Shown here piece by piece: positions 17,433 through 25,330 of a DNA stretch of 64,000 nucleotides. A program made the position numbers and the translations under genes. Positions within the stretch are counted from its first letter, which is position 1. Each line of letters begins with the position of its first letter. The stretch comes from CAILUG01 sp903844415 (GTDB lineage: Bacteria > Pseudomonadota > Gammaproteobacteria > Pseudomonadales > Pseudohongiellaceae). The stretch spans positions 317,440 to 381,439 of the forward strand of contig CANJTS010000002.1 in assembly GCA_947477655.1 (NCBI GenBank). Reading direction: 5' to 3'. The notes beneath the pieces were generated by a model. The model was not told the DNA's origin. It was given only the letters and a program-made list of their open reading frames with translations, and did not search any database.

Positions 17433-18497
17433 TTATTGTGAAAGCGCCACACTCTTAATTTGCGCGAATACTTTCTGATCCGTTTTTAAACCCAGCAAGT
17501 CCTTTGATTTTCGGGTAATGCGAGCCAGTAATTGGGAGCCGGCAAGATTCAACAGTATGGTGTCCTGCGCTGCTGAGTAGGGAAATATCTGCTCGATGGT
17601 GACAGGAAAGATATTAAGGATGCTGGTGTCATGTTGAGCGGCGAGGGTGATGCTGACATCCTGCGCCAGAATTCGTACACGCACTGAAGTTCCAGGTGCC
17701 AGCGGTTTGCCGCTGACACTGATGGTCTGACCACACAACTGTAAAGATAGCAGGTGATAGTGGGCATCGTAGGAGTTGACCGTGGCAGTAAGAAGAGACT
17801 CTGCTTCTTGTCGATGGGCCAGAGTCAGTTCTGGATTGGTTAACATTTCAATAATATTGCCACACTTCGCAGCGCCTGATTTATCTAGCAACACCAGATT
17901 ATCAGCTAATTGCGCAACTTCATCTGCAGCGTGACTGACATACAGCAGAGGTATACCCAGTTCGCTGATCAGTGCTTTTAATTGCGGTAAAAAATCCTGT
18001 TTGAAAGTTTGATCCAGGGCTGCGAGTGGTTCATCCATAAGCAACAGTTTAGGCAAGATGGCAAGCGCACGCGCAATGGCTACTTTTTGTCGTTCTCCGC
18101 CTGACAATTGTGATGGCCTGCGGGTAAGCAAATTCTGCAGTTGCAACAGTGTGATGATGTGATCCACCGCTGCCTTGGTGTTGCTTGCCCTTGATGTACC
18201 GTACTGTATATTTTCCTCAACACTTAAATGGGTAAACAGATTGTCTTCCTGAAATACATACCCAACCCCTCTTTTGTGAACAGCGGTAAAATTGTGGTGA
18301 TCCTGCCACATCTGATCTGCAAAATTAACCAATCCACCAACATGCCGGTCGAGACCAGCAATAGCGCGGAGCAGACTAGTTTTACCAGTGCCGGAAGCGC
18401 CAAACACAGCAGTCACTCCTTGCAAGGGAATGCTGAGATCAACATTAAGCGCAAAGTTACCTTTGCGAATGGGTAGATTGAGGTTGAGTGTGCTCAC
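17433..18497 (-). CDS. modC: Molybdate ABC transporter ATP-binding protein ModC
   Basis: 354 residues. The nucleotide-binding domain shows Walker A GASGTGKTS, the Q-loop (YVFQEDNLF), signature LSGGERQKVAIARAL, Walker B LLLMDEP and the switch His (YVSHAADE). The C-terminal third (about 285-350) is a TOBE/MOP-like domain for oxyanion sensing. ModC powers molybdate import with ModB and ModA. Its ATG overlaps the modB stop by four bases. Confidence 0.95.
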   Translation of the reverse strand: MSTLNLNLPIRKGNFALNVDLSIPLQGVTAVFGASGTGKTSLLRAIAGLDRHVGGLVNFADQMWQDHHNFTAVHKRGVGYVFQEDNLFTHLSVEENIQYGTSRASNTKAAVDHIITLLQLQNLLTRRPSQLSGGERQKVAIARALAILPKLLLMDEPLAALDQTFKQDFLPQLKALISELGIPLLYVSHAADEVAQLADNLVLLDKSGAAKCGNIIEMLTNPELTLAHRQEAESLLTATVNSYDAHYHLLSLQLCGQTISVSGKPLAPGTSVRVRILAQDVSITLAAQHDTSILNIFPVTIEQIFPYSAAQDTILLNLAGSQLLARITRKSKDLLGLKTDQKVFAQIKSVALSQ

Positions 18498-19174
18498 ATG
18501 CTGGCCACTCGCATGCGGCCACGCAACCCATACACGGTCAGCAACATGAAGAAGGATAGAATCAACAGAGCAGCAGATAACAAATGCGCTTGCACATATT
18601 CAAGGCTTTCCACATGGCCATAAATTGCAATGGACAGTACCTGGGTTTCGCCAGGAATATTGCCACCGAGCATCAGCACTACACCAAACTCACCTAGCGT
18701 ATGGGCAAAGCCCAACATTGATGCAGTGATAAATCCACTTTTTGCCAAGGGCAAAACTATGGTCAGAAAACGATCGAGTCCACCGGCACGCAAAGTAGCG
18801 GCAACTTCCAGTGGACGTTTACCAATGTTGTGAAAGGTGTCCTGCAGTGGTTGCACGACAAACGGCAAGGAATAAATCACCGAGCCAATGACCAGTCCTG
18901 TAAAAGTAAAAGCCAAAGGTTCGCCGCCCAGTGTCTGCATAAAACTGCCGACAAAACCGCGTGGACCTAACGCCAGCAATAAATAAAATCCGAGCACGGT
19001 GGGGGGTAATACCAATGGCATCGCAATCAAGGTTTCAAGCAGAAATTTAAATCGCCATTGTGTACGTGCCAACCACCACGCTAGCGGAGTGCCCAGCACT
19101 AACAAAATTGCTGTAGTACATAAAGCGAGTTGCAGAGTGAGCAGCAGAGCAGTGAGGTCGGCTTGGGTTAACAT
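18494..19174 (-). CDS. modB: Molybdate ABC transporter permease ModB
   Basis: 226 residues with five or six membrane segments and the ABC permease EAA loop (EVAATLRAGGLDRFLTIVLPLA). LPPTVLGFYLL and FAHTLGEFGVVLMLGGNIPG are characteristic of ModB. It forms the membrane channel of the molybdate importer. The start overlaps the modA stop in a TGATG junction, so the three genes are translationally coupled. Confidence 0.95.
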   Translation of the reverse strand: MLTQADLTALLLTLQLALCTTAILLVLGTPLAWWLARTQWRFKFLLETLIAMPLVLPPTVLGFYLLLALGPRGFVGSFMQTLGGEPLAFTFTGLVIGSVIYSLPFVVQPLQDTFHNIGKRPLEVAATLRAGGLDRFLTIVLPLAKSGFITASMLGFAHTLGEFGVVLMLGGNIPGETQVLSIAIYGHVESLEYVQAHLLSAALLILSFFMLLTVYGLRGRMRVASM

Positions 19175-19953
19175 CAGGGCAGATCGTAACCGGCAGCCTG
19201 AATGAGATTTCGACTGTAATCATTCTGGAGGAAGGCAACGAAGGCACGTGCTGCATCCGAATCTTTCAGTATTACCCCTTGCTGGATGATAGGTTTGTGC
19301 ATTGCAGTGGGTACTGCCCACACACTTCCTTTTTGACTGGTGTCCAAGAGCAGGAATTGTGAATACGCAATAAATCCAAGTTCGGCATTGCCGGTTTGGA
19401 CAAATTGCAGGGTTTGGGTAATGTTCTCGCCCAATACCAGTCGAGTCTGCAGTGGATCCCACAACGACATGGACACAAGCACTTGTTGCGCAGCCAAACC
19501 AAAGGGGGCTAACGCAGGATTGGCAATGGCAAGATGTTGGAATGCGCTGGACTGCAAGATAAGTCCTTCAGCGTCCACGAGCTGTGGGTCAGCACTCCAC
19601 AGTGCAAGCTTGCCCAGTGCATAAATAAATCGTGACCCGCTTACCGCTTGCCCTTGTGTCTCCAACTGGGTGGGTCGTTCACTGTCGGCAGACAAAAATA
19701 CATCAAACGGTGCACCATTGACGATTTGTGCGTAGTGTTGACCAGTCGCACCGGGAATTAGGAGCAGTGTATGCCCAGATACCTGTTCAAATTTGGCAGT
19801 GAGTTGCGTCAACATTGGCGCAAAATTACTGGCTACTGCAATACGCAAGTTATCAGCATGCGCTGTTGCTGGTAGCAACACTATTGCTGGTAACACTAAA
19901 ACTAGTGACAGTCCGCCCAGCAATTTTCGCAGCTTAACCGCAAGCTTGAACAT
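19174..19953 (-). CDS. modA: Molybdate-binding periplasmic protein ModA
   Basis: 259 residues with a signal peptide (long hydrophobic stretch 12-33, cleavage near AHA-DN). RIAVASNFAPMLTQL and GATGQHYAQIVNGAPFDVFLSAD are the ModA oxyanion-binding strands. It captures molybdate in the periplasm for ModBC. The gene lies 45 bases downstream of ligJ on the same strand, with no terminator between, so it may share the ligJ transcript. No ModE box or modE gene was seen. Confidence 0.94.
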   Translation of the reverse strand: MFKLAVKLRKLLGGLSLVLVLPAIVLLPATAHADNLRIAVASNFAPMLTQLTAKFEQVSGHTLLLIPGATGQHYAQIVNGAPFDVFLSADSERPTQLETQGQAVSGSRFIYALGKLALWSADPQLVDAEGLILQSSAFQHLAIANPALAPFGLAAQQVLVSMSLWDPLQTRLVLGENITQTLQFVQTGNAELGFIAYSQFLLLDTSQKGSVWAVPTAMHKPIIQQGVILKDSDAARAFVAFLQNDYSRNLIQAAGYDLP

Positions 19954-19998
19954 ATCAATACGCTCTCAACATCATGGCGCGGGTCACTCTTTTACATT

Positions 19999-21006
19999 TC
20001 AGATTTTAATTCGGCTGAACACTTTGCGAATATTGTGTTCAAAGATGTTCGCTTTTTCCACTTCGCTGATACGAGCGTTATCAATGTAGCGTTTGGTGTC
20101 GTCAAAATAGTAGCCGGTTTCTGGGTCGATACCACGTACTGCGCCCACCATCTCGGATGCAAACAGGATGTTTTTGTTGTCGATTACATCCAGTAGTAAA
20201 TCAATGCCTTTCTGGTGATAGACGCACGTATCGAAATACACATTTTTCATGACTAGTTCTTTCAAGTTAGGCAAATTAAGCATATCTGCCAGTCCACGGA
20301 AACGACCCCAGTGATAAGGTACTGCTCCGCCGCCATGCGGGATGATGAATTTGATGGTGGGGAAATCCTGACACACAGTAGATTGCATCAGTTGCATAAA
20401 TGCCGTGGTATCGGCGCTTAAATAGTAAGAGCCAGTAGCATGGAAGGCGGGATTACAACTGCCGCTGACATGAATCATCGCCGGCACATCAAGCTCAACC
20501 ATCTTTTCGTAAATCGGATACCAGTAACGGTCACCCAGCGGAGGAGAATTGAAATACCCCCCGGAAGGATCCAAATTGAGATTACAACCTACAAAGCCGA
20601 ATTCCAGGATGCAGCGTTCTAGTTCGGCAATTGAAGTAAGCAGGTTGCTACCGGGAGACTGGGGTAGGGCACAGCCTCCGATGAAATTGTTGGGATAAAG
20701 TTGCGTGACTCGATAAATAAGTTCGTTGGTATGCTCTGTCCAAAATTTACTGGTATGAGCATTGCCTATGTGATGTTCCATCCAACTCGCACGAGGCGAA
20801 AAAATCGTATAGTCAGTGCCGCGTTCACGTTGTAATTTTAGCTGGCTGTTTTCTAGGCTGTCGCGGATCTGGTCGTCGCTGATGTCGAGGTGGCCCTTTT
20901 CACCTAAAAAAAGGGGATCTTTTTTGACGGCGGCTTTCTGCGCCTTTCGGTAAACATCAAGTCCATCCGGGGACGTTGTATAGTGACCATGGCAATCGAT
21001 AATCAT
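19999..21006 (-). CDS. ligJ: 4-oxalomesaconate hydratase LigJ
   Basis: 335 residues from the ATG at 21006, which has GGAGC upstream and starts at MIIDCHGHYTT. The open frame continues further upstream, but those 61 residues do not fit the family. It is a cytoplasmic amidohydrolase-fold enzyme. The metal-binding DCHGHY, FSPRASWMEHHIG, NLDPSGGY, MIHVSGSCN, IPHGGGAVPYHWGRF and ASEMVGAVRGIDPETG all match LigJ closely. LigJ adds water to 4-oxalomesaconate in the protocatechuate 4,5-cleavage and gallate pathways, giving 4-carboxy-4-hydroxy-2-oxoadipate. None of the partner genes (ligAB, ligC, ligI, ligK, galD) is in the window. Confidence 0.9.
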   Translation of the reverse strand: MIIDCHGHYTTSPDGLDVYRKAQKAAVKKDPLFLGEKGHLDISDDQIRDSLENSQLKLQRERGTDYTIFSPRASWMEHHIGNAHTSKFWTEHTNELIYRVTQLYPNNFIGGCALPQSPGSNLLTSIAELERCILEFGFVGCNLNLDPSGGYFNSPPLGDRYWYPIYEKMVELDVPAMIHVSGSCNPAFHATGSYYLSADTTAFMQLMQSTVCQDFPTIKFIIPHGGGAVPYHWGRFRGLADMLNLPNLKELVMKNVYFDTCVYHQKGIDLLLDVIDNKNILFASEMVGAVRGIDPETGYYFDDTKRYIDNARISEVEKANIFEHNIRKVFSRIKI

Positions 21007-21196
21007 GTAAATGTTGCTCCAAAAATGGGTAAATTTTCTGGACCGAAGCCTACCATTTTTTATGCCTTGTATGGTGTGGAAATTAACAGGAATATTGTGG
21101 TTTTTAATTATAATAGCCATTAACAAGCTAAGATTTAACAACATTCCAAACGCATATAAACCTCCCTGGAGCGGAATGGACAAATTCACGTTTCAC

Positions 21197-21224
21197 CGTT
21201 TGGAGTCCATGTATAATCCAAACG
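21197..21224 (+). promoter_or_regulatory. Promoter -10 flanked by an inverted repeat (NTF2-like gene)
   Basis: CGTTTGGA (21197-21204) and TCCAAACG (21217-21224) form a perfect 8-12-8 inverted repeat. A consensus -10 box TATAAT (21212-21217) lies inside it, 28 bases before the ATG at 21245. A repressor bound here would block the promoter. It lies in the 238-bp region between divergent ligJ and the NTF2-like gene, so both could respond. A weak -35 (TTTCAC, 21191) is poorly spaced. Confidence 0.6.
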
Positions 21225-21244
21225 ACTTTAACGAGAATTAGTTT

Positions 21245-21868
21245 ATGCGCTATGCCGAAGACAAACGCCTGTTGCAGGAATTGGTAGACAATTGGGCGAT
21301 CTTCAGTGATTCAGGCAATTGGGCTCGCTTTGCTGAGTGTTGGCACGATGACGGCTTCATGTGTGCAACCTGGTTTCAGGCACCTTCTGCTGATTTTATT
21401 GCGGCACGGCGCAAGGGTTTCGATAATGGCGTCAGTATCATTCATTTTCATGGGGGCTTTACTGCTGATGTGAATGAGTCTCGTGCAGTGACCCAAACCA
21501 AGATGATCATCAGTCAGCGAGCCAAAGTGGATGATGTGTTAGTAGATGTAGTGTGTACTGGTCGCTTTTATGATTTTCATGAACAACGCGCTGGGCGTTG
21601 GGGTATGGTTCGCAGGCAACCAATTTACGAAAAAGACCGCATGGATGCAGTCGATCCGGACGCCAGATTGCGGCTTGATCCAGACTTGCTGCAACAATTC
21701 CCCGAGGGTTATAGGCACCTAGCTTACCTGCAATCCAAAATAGGCTACAAAGTTGCCAAGGGTGGTTTACCTGCTCTCAAAGGGCCGGAAATCGATAAAC
21801 TCTATGCTGATGGTGCTGCCTGGCTTGCTGGAGCGGCAACTCCCGGTCGTCCCAACTTGATTATGTAA
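21245..21868 (+). CDS. NTF2/SnoaL-like protein
   Basis: 207 residues with the N-terminal cone fold of NTF2-like proteins (about 1-135): DKRLLQELVDNWAIFSDSGNWARFAECWHDDG, then IIHFHGGFTADVNESRAVTQTKMIISQ and VCTGRFYDFHEQRAGRWGMVRRQPIYEKDRMD. The C-terminal 70 residues are an extra segment rich in Leu/Pro. Such domains serve as small-molecule enzymes (dehydratases, isomerases) or as beta subunits of ring-hydroxylating dioxygenases. It is divergent from ligJ and shares its promoter region, so a role in aromatic metabolism is plausible but unproved. Confidence 0.75.
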   Translation: MRYAEDKRLLQELVDNWAIFSDSGNWARFAECWHDDGFMCATWFQAPSADFIAARRKGFDNGVSIIHFHGGFTADVNESRAVTQTKMIISQRAKVDDVLVDVVCTGRFYDFHEQRAGRWGMVRRQPIYEKDRMDAVDPDARLRLDPDLLQQFPEGYRHLAYLQSKIGYKVAKGGLPALKGPEIDKLYADGAAWLAGAATPGRPNLIM

Positions 21869-22215
21869 CTAAGTATGGATGGGTACTCCAAATGCCAAGA
21901 ATCACCGCTCAAATACATTGCAACTTTGTAATTCCTAATAGTTAAGATAGCGCACGCATTAACTTCAGCACAAAACAGTAAATTCAGCTCGAGATAACTA
22001 TTATATTAGGCATTAAGATGATGGATTAGGGGTTTGTAGAGTAGGTAAATTATATGGGGTTGAATCTTGATTTAGAGTAAGATTTTTACATCTCGTCATT
22101 TATTTTTATCATGTTTCCGCCTTTTAAACGCATATTAAGACTGCGCTAAATACTGTATTATTCTTAGTGTTCAACGTGGATTGATTCCGAATTATTTCAG
22201 ATCTCATGCACCTTC
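21869..22215. other. Intergenic region before moaA with a spaced inverted repeat
   Basis: 347 bp, AT-rich. CCTAATAGTTA (21934-21944) is mirrored by TAACTAT-TATA-TTAGG (21995-22010), which could form a long-range stem. I cannot fit it to the molybdenum-cofactor riboswitch, although its position before moaA would suit one. No clear terminator follows the NTF2-like gene, and moaA has no strong ribosome site. Confidence 0.4.
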
Positions 22216-23220
22216 ATGCCTACTTCTCCCAAATCAGCGTTAATCGACAAATACGGACGCCACATTGATTATGTGAGACTTTCCGTAACGGATCGTTGTG
22301 ATTTTCGGTGTATTTATTGCATGTCGGAAAAAATGACTTTTCTGCCTCGTAATGCCGTGTTGTCGTTGGAAGAAATATTTCGTGTAGCTAAAGCGTTTAC
22401 TCAACTGGGCGTTAATAAAATCAGACTTACTGGTGGTGAACCACTAGTGCGCTCTAACGTTATGACCTTAGTTGAAAATATTGGCAGCTTGCCCGGCCTC
22501 GATGAACTTTTACTCACCACCAATGGTTCACATCTTGAAGCACTCGCGGCACCATTAAAAAAAGCGGGAGTAACACGGATTAATATCAGTCTGGATTCGT
22601 TGCAAGCTGACAAATTTAAACAAATGACCAGAACAGGAGATTTGCAGCAGGTGCTGCGTGGAATCGAAGCTGCTGTTGCCACTGGCTTCAAAACATTGCG
22701 GCTGAATGCGGTCATCCTCAACGGCATAAACAATCATGAAATAATCGATCTGCTGGAATATGCAATTAGATTAGGCATCAACATTGCTTATATTGAAGAA
22801 ATGCCGCTAGGCGAGGTGTCTGATCACGCTCGTCTTGAGACAACCTGCAGCAATGAAGATGTGCGCAAGATAATCGAAAGTCGTTATGCACTTACACCAG
22901 TTGTGATGAAAACAGCAGGACCTTCACGTTATTACCAGATCGAAAGTAGTGGCACTCGGGTGGGTTTTATTTCTCCGGTGTCCCACAATTTTTGTGATAC
23001 CTGTAATCGAGTTCGGGTGACCGTTGAAGGTCGCTTGTTGTTGTGCCTAGGTAATGAACACTCGGTGGATTTGCGTAGCATCATGCGTGAGCATCCACAA
23101 GATGAAGAACTGCTGCGTGAAACTATTAGAGCTGCTATGGATATAAAACCTCTGCGGCATTATTTTTACGACAAAGATGCGCCGCAAATCGTACGATTTA
23201 TGAACACTACTGGTGGATAA
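22216..23220 (+). CDS. moaA: GTP 3',8-cyclase MoaA
   Basis: 334 residues. A radical-SAM enzyme that converts GTP to 3',8-cyclo-GTP, the first step of molybdenum cofactor synthesis. The N-terminal CDFRCIYC cluster motif, the LTGGEPLVR SAM motif, and the C-terminal second cluster motif CDTCNRVRVTVEGRLLLC are all intact. The protein ends in Gly-Gly, which the family needs for catalysis. The start ATG 22216 lacks a clear Shine-Dalgarno. moaB follows 95 bases downstream. Confidence 0.96.
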   Translation: MPTSPKSALIDKYGRHIDYVRLSVTDRCDFRCIYCMSEKMTFLPRNAVLSLEEIFRVAKAFTQLGVNKIRLTGGEPLVRSNVMTLVENIGSLPGLDELLLTTNGSHLEALAAPLKKAGVTRINISLDSLQADKFKQMTRTGDLQQVLRGIEAAVATGFKTLRLNAVILNGINNHEIIDLLEYAIRLGINIAYIEEMPLGEVSDHARLETTCSNEDVRKIIESRYALTPVVMKTAGPSRYYQIESSGTRVGFISPVSHNFCDTCNRVRVTVEGRLLLCLGNEHSVDLRSIMREHPQDEELLRETIRAAMDIKPLRHYFYDKDAPQIVRFMNTTGG

Positions 23221-23315
23221 GCGTGTCCGCTGGTTTAGCAACGTCCTTGAACTAAAAAACTGATACCCACGTTCGTAAAAATTCAAACTGCTGTTGATTT
23301 TAAAGGTGCAAGATT

Positions 23316-23846
23316 ATGGCTGGCAACAAACCACAACAGGACTTTATTCCCTTGCAGTTGGCCGTGGTAACGGTTTCGGATACCCGTGACGAGACTACTG
23401 ATACGTCCGGCCACTATCTGCAACAAGCTTTAGAAAAGGCTGGTCATAGCTGTGCTCAGAAACATATCTGTAAAGATGATGTGTATAAATTACGTGCCTT
23501 GGTTGCGACTTTGATCGCAGATAATAGTTTGCACGGCATTTTACTGACTGGCGGTACTGGTTTTACTAAACGGGATAACACAGTCGTAGCAATAACCCCC
23601 TTATTGGATTCCACTATCGATGGATTTGGCGAACTCTTCCGTCAGCTCTCTTTTATTGAAATTGGTACTTCGACTATTCAGTCACGAGCTTTCGCTGGGC
23701 TCAGCAACAGTACGGTGGTGTTTTGTATGCCGGGTTCAACAGGCGCATGTAAGACGGCCTGGACTGGCATCATCGCTCAGCAATTGGATAGCACACATCG
23801 TCCGTGTAATTTTGTTGACAGGGTGTTGCAAAAAGGCCAATCGTAA
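23316..23846 (+). CDS. moaB: Molybdopterin adenylyltransferase/MoaB
   Basis: 176 residues of the MoaB/Mog fold: VVTVSDTRDETTDTSG at the N-terminus, LTGGTGFTKRDNT and MPGSTGACKTAW for nucleotide and molybdopterin binding. The length matches MoaB. It adenylates molybdopterin before metal insertion. With moaA and modABC it indicates active molybdenum use by the cell. No moaC, moaD, moaE, mobA or moeA gene is seen here. Confidence 0.94.
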   Translation: MAGNKPQQDFIPLQLAVVTVSDTRDETTDTSGHYLQQALEKAGHSCAQKHICKDDVYKLRALVATLIADNSLHGILLTGGTGFTKRDNTVVAITPLLDSTIDGFGELFRQLSFIEIGTSTIQSRAFAGLSNSTVVFCMPGSTGACKTAWTGIIAQQLDSTHRPCNFVDRVLQKGQS

Positions 23847-23957
23847 TAAATCAAGTAATTCAGGCGGGATGTAATGGGGCGGGTAAGGAAGGGGTGGTAC
23901 TTATGCCTGTTGCTAGGAAATGGGGAGATTTCCGCAACAAGCACAAATACTCTTTGT

Positions 23958-24068
23958 TCAGGTTATGCTAAACAAGCCTGACATCAAAACTGCAGTAAAG
24001 ATCAGGGTGGTCAGTGCTGCAATTGCTACTTCTTCAACAACTACGTAGTCATTAAATTTAACGTTCAT
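23958..24068 (-). CDS. Small single-pass membrane protein (36 aa)
   Basis: ATG at 24068-24066, stop TGA at 23960-23958. AAGGAG lies seven bases before the start, one of the best ribosome sites in the window. The product has a short polar, acidic N-terminus (MNVKFNDYVVVEE) and one hydrophobic helix (VAIAALTTLIFTAVLMSGLF), so it should sit in the inner membrane. It lies between moaB and the HemD-like gene on the opposite strand, facing a cluster of inverted repeats. I do not recognise a family. The strong ribosome site and membrane-like composition are the reasons for calling it. Confidence 0.65.
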   Translation of the reverse strand: MNVKFNDYVVVEEVAIAALTTLIFTAVLMSGLFSIT

Positions 24069-24133
24069 CTAAAAGCTCCTTGTAAGAAAAGATGATAATT
24101 TAATTTGCATCCTTGATAAGAACGCAGGCGCAT

Positions 24134-24202
24134 AGTAACACAGTGTTACCATGGCGGGTAACATTCCTTAATATTTCCTATAAAAGTTACAACTTTGTTA
24201 CT
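24134..24202. promoter_or_regulatory. Cluster of GTAACA/TGTTAC operator-like repeats (left part)
   Basis: GTAACAC-A-GTGTTAC (24135-24149) is a perfect 7-1-7 palindrome. Its right half TGTTACC (24144-24150) also pairs with GGTAACA (24157-24163) with a 6-base spacer. Half-sites GTTACA and TGTTACT follow at about 24186 and 24196. This lies directly upstream of the 36-aa ORF. It looks like a set of overlapping sites for one dimeric regulator. Confidence 0.6.
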
Positions 24203-24290
24203 CTTTGTTCATAAAAAAGGTCGTAAATAGGGTGTGGCAGCAAGATTATTCTTATAGATTTCAATGGATTTGTATTTGAAGCGCGTTATA

Positions 24291-24370
24291 GGTAACAGTA
24301 AGTGTTACCTCGTTCGAAGATCATATTAAAAGAAGTAGTTTGGCCATCGATTTTGGAAAAAAGTGTTACT
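24291..24370. promoter_or_regulatory. GTAACA/TGTTAC operator-like repeats (right part)
   Basis: GGTAACA-GTAAG-TGTTACC (24291-24309) is a perfect 7-5-7 inverted repeat. A further half-site AGTGTTACT lies at 24362-24370. It uses the same half-site as the cluster near 24140 and lies upstream of the HemD-like gene, so one regulator may control both divergent genes. The rest of the 365-bp intergenic region is AT-rich with no other structure that I can see. Confidence 0.6.
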
Positions 24371-24433
24371 GATGGTGTGCTTTTCTGCCGAATCGAAGGT
24401 TGAGTAACGGTAAGGTCAAATGAGGAAAATCAA

Positions 24434-25264
24434 ATTACTTCTCTAAGTGGCAAAGTGGTGGCTGTCCCCGAAAATCGCCAGCTAGCTACTTTGGCGCTCT
24501 TGTTTGCGAACCGGGGTGCCAGGGTTGTCGAAGTGCCTTTGGTGGATATATGGGATGCTCCTGATCCTGCTCCAGTTTTGGCTTGGATAAGGCGTTTCAT
24601 TGCCGAACCTCCGGCACTGTTGGTTTTATTGACAGGCGAAGGGTTGCGACGCTTACTTACATTGGCAGCAACTCATGCGTTGGAAAAGGACTTTGTGACG
24701 GCCTTACGAGGGGTTCCTTGTCTCTGTCGTGGCCCTAAACCGGAACAAGTCCTCATGACCTTAGACATGCATGCCGCGTATAAAGCCACTGTACCGACAA
24801 CCGATGGAGTCATCACCACCCTGATAGCACAAGATCTGCGCGAACAAAGAGTGGGCGTACAACTTTATGGGGAAGAACCAAACCTGAAGTTACAGGAGTT
24901 TTTAACAGCCCAAGGTGCAATAGCAGACGTAGTAGCGCCTTACGTATATGCTAATAAAGTAGAAGAAACCAAAGTGTTGGATTTTATCGCGGCTTTGGAG
25001 GGTGGTCAGATTGATGTGATTGCTTTTACATCACAATCCCAGTTCAAACGTTTGCATGATGTCGCCAGTTCCAACCAGATGCTGGATCAATTAAATAAAG
25101 GATTACGAGCGACTACATTGGCTGTAGTGGGTCCAGTGGTAAAACAACAATTGGAAGCAGCGGGTTATAAAGTAGCTATCATGCCAGAGCGGGTTTATTT
25201 CATGAAACCGCTAGTCGCTGCAGTGGAGAGATATTTTGAGTCAACCACCCAGGCGCATTTATAA
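24434..25264 (+). CDS. HemD-like uroporphyrinogen-III synthase-domain protein (unusual start)
   Basis: About 276 residues of the HemD fold: SGKVVAVPENRQLATLALLFANRGARVVEVPLVDI at the N-terminus, a central VQLYGEE strand and the C-terminal VIAFTSQSQFKRLHDVA and TTLAVVGPVVKQQLEAAGYKVAI motifs. No ATG precedes the conserved N-terminus in frame. An ATT at 24434 lies seven bases after GAGGA. The first standard start is GTG 24455, inside the conserved strand. An ATG at 24420 is one frame off. Either the gene uses ATT, or one base was lost just after ATG 24420. It is not next to hemC, so a role outside core heme synthesis, as in HemD-domain regulators, is possible. Confidence 0.78.
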   Translation: MTSLSGKVVAVPENRQLATLALLFANRGARVVEVPLVDIWDAPDPAPVLAWIRRFIAEPPALLVLLTGEGLRRLLTLAATHALEKDFVTALRGVPCLCRGPKPEQVLMTLDMHAAYKATVPTTDGVITTLIAQDLREQRVGVQLYGEEPNLKLQEFLTAQGAIADVVAPYVYANKVEETKVLDFIAALEGGQIDVIAFTSQSQFKRLHDVASSNQMLDQLNKGLRATTLAVVGPVVKQQLEAAGYKVAIMPERVYFMKPLVAAVERYFESTTQAHL

Positions 25265-25330
25265 TTTGAAATAACTAATTCGACTAAGATATCAAGTAGA
25301 TAAATTTAACTAATTACGCGGGGATGCATT

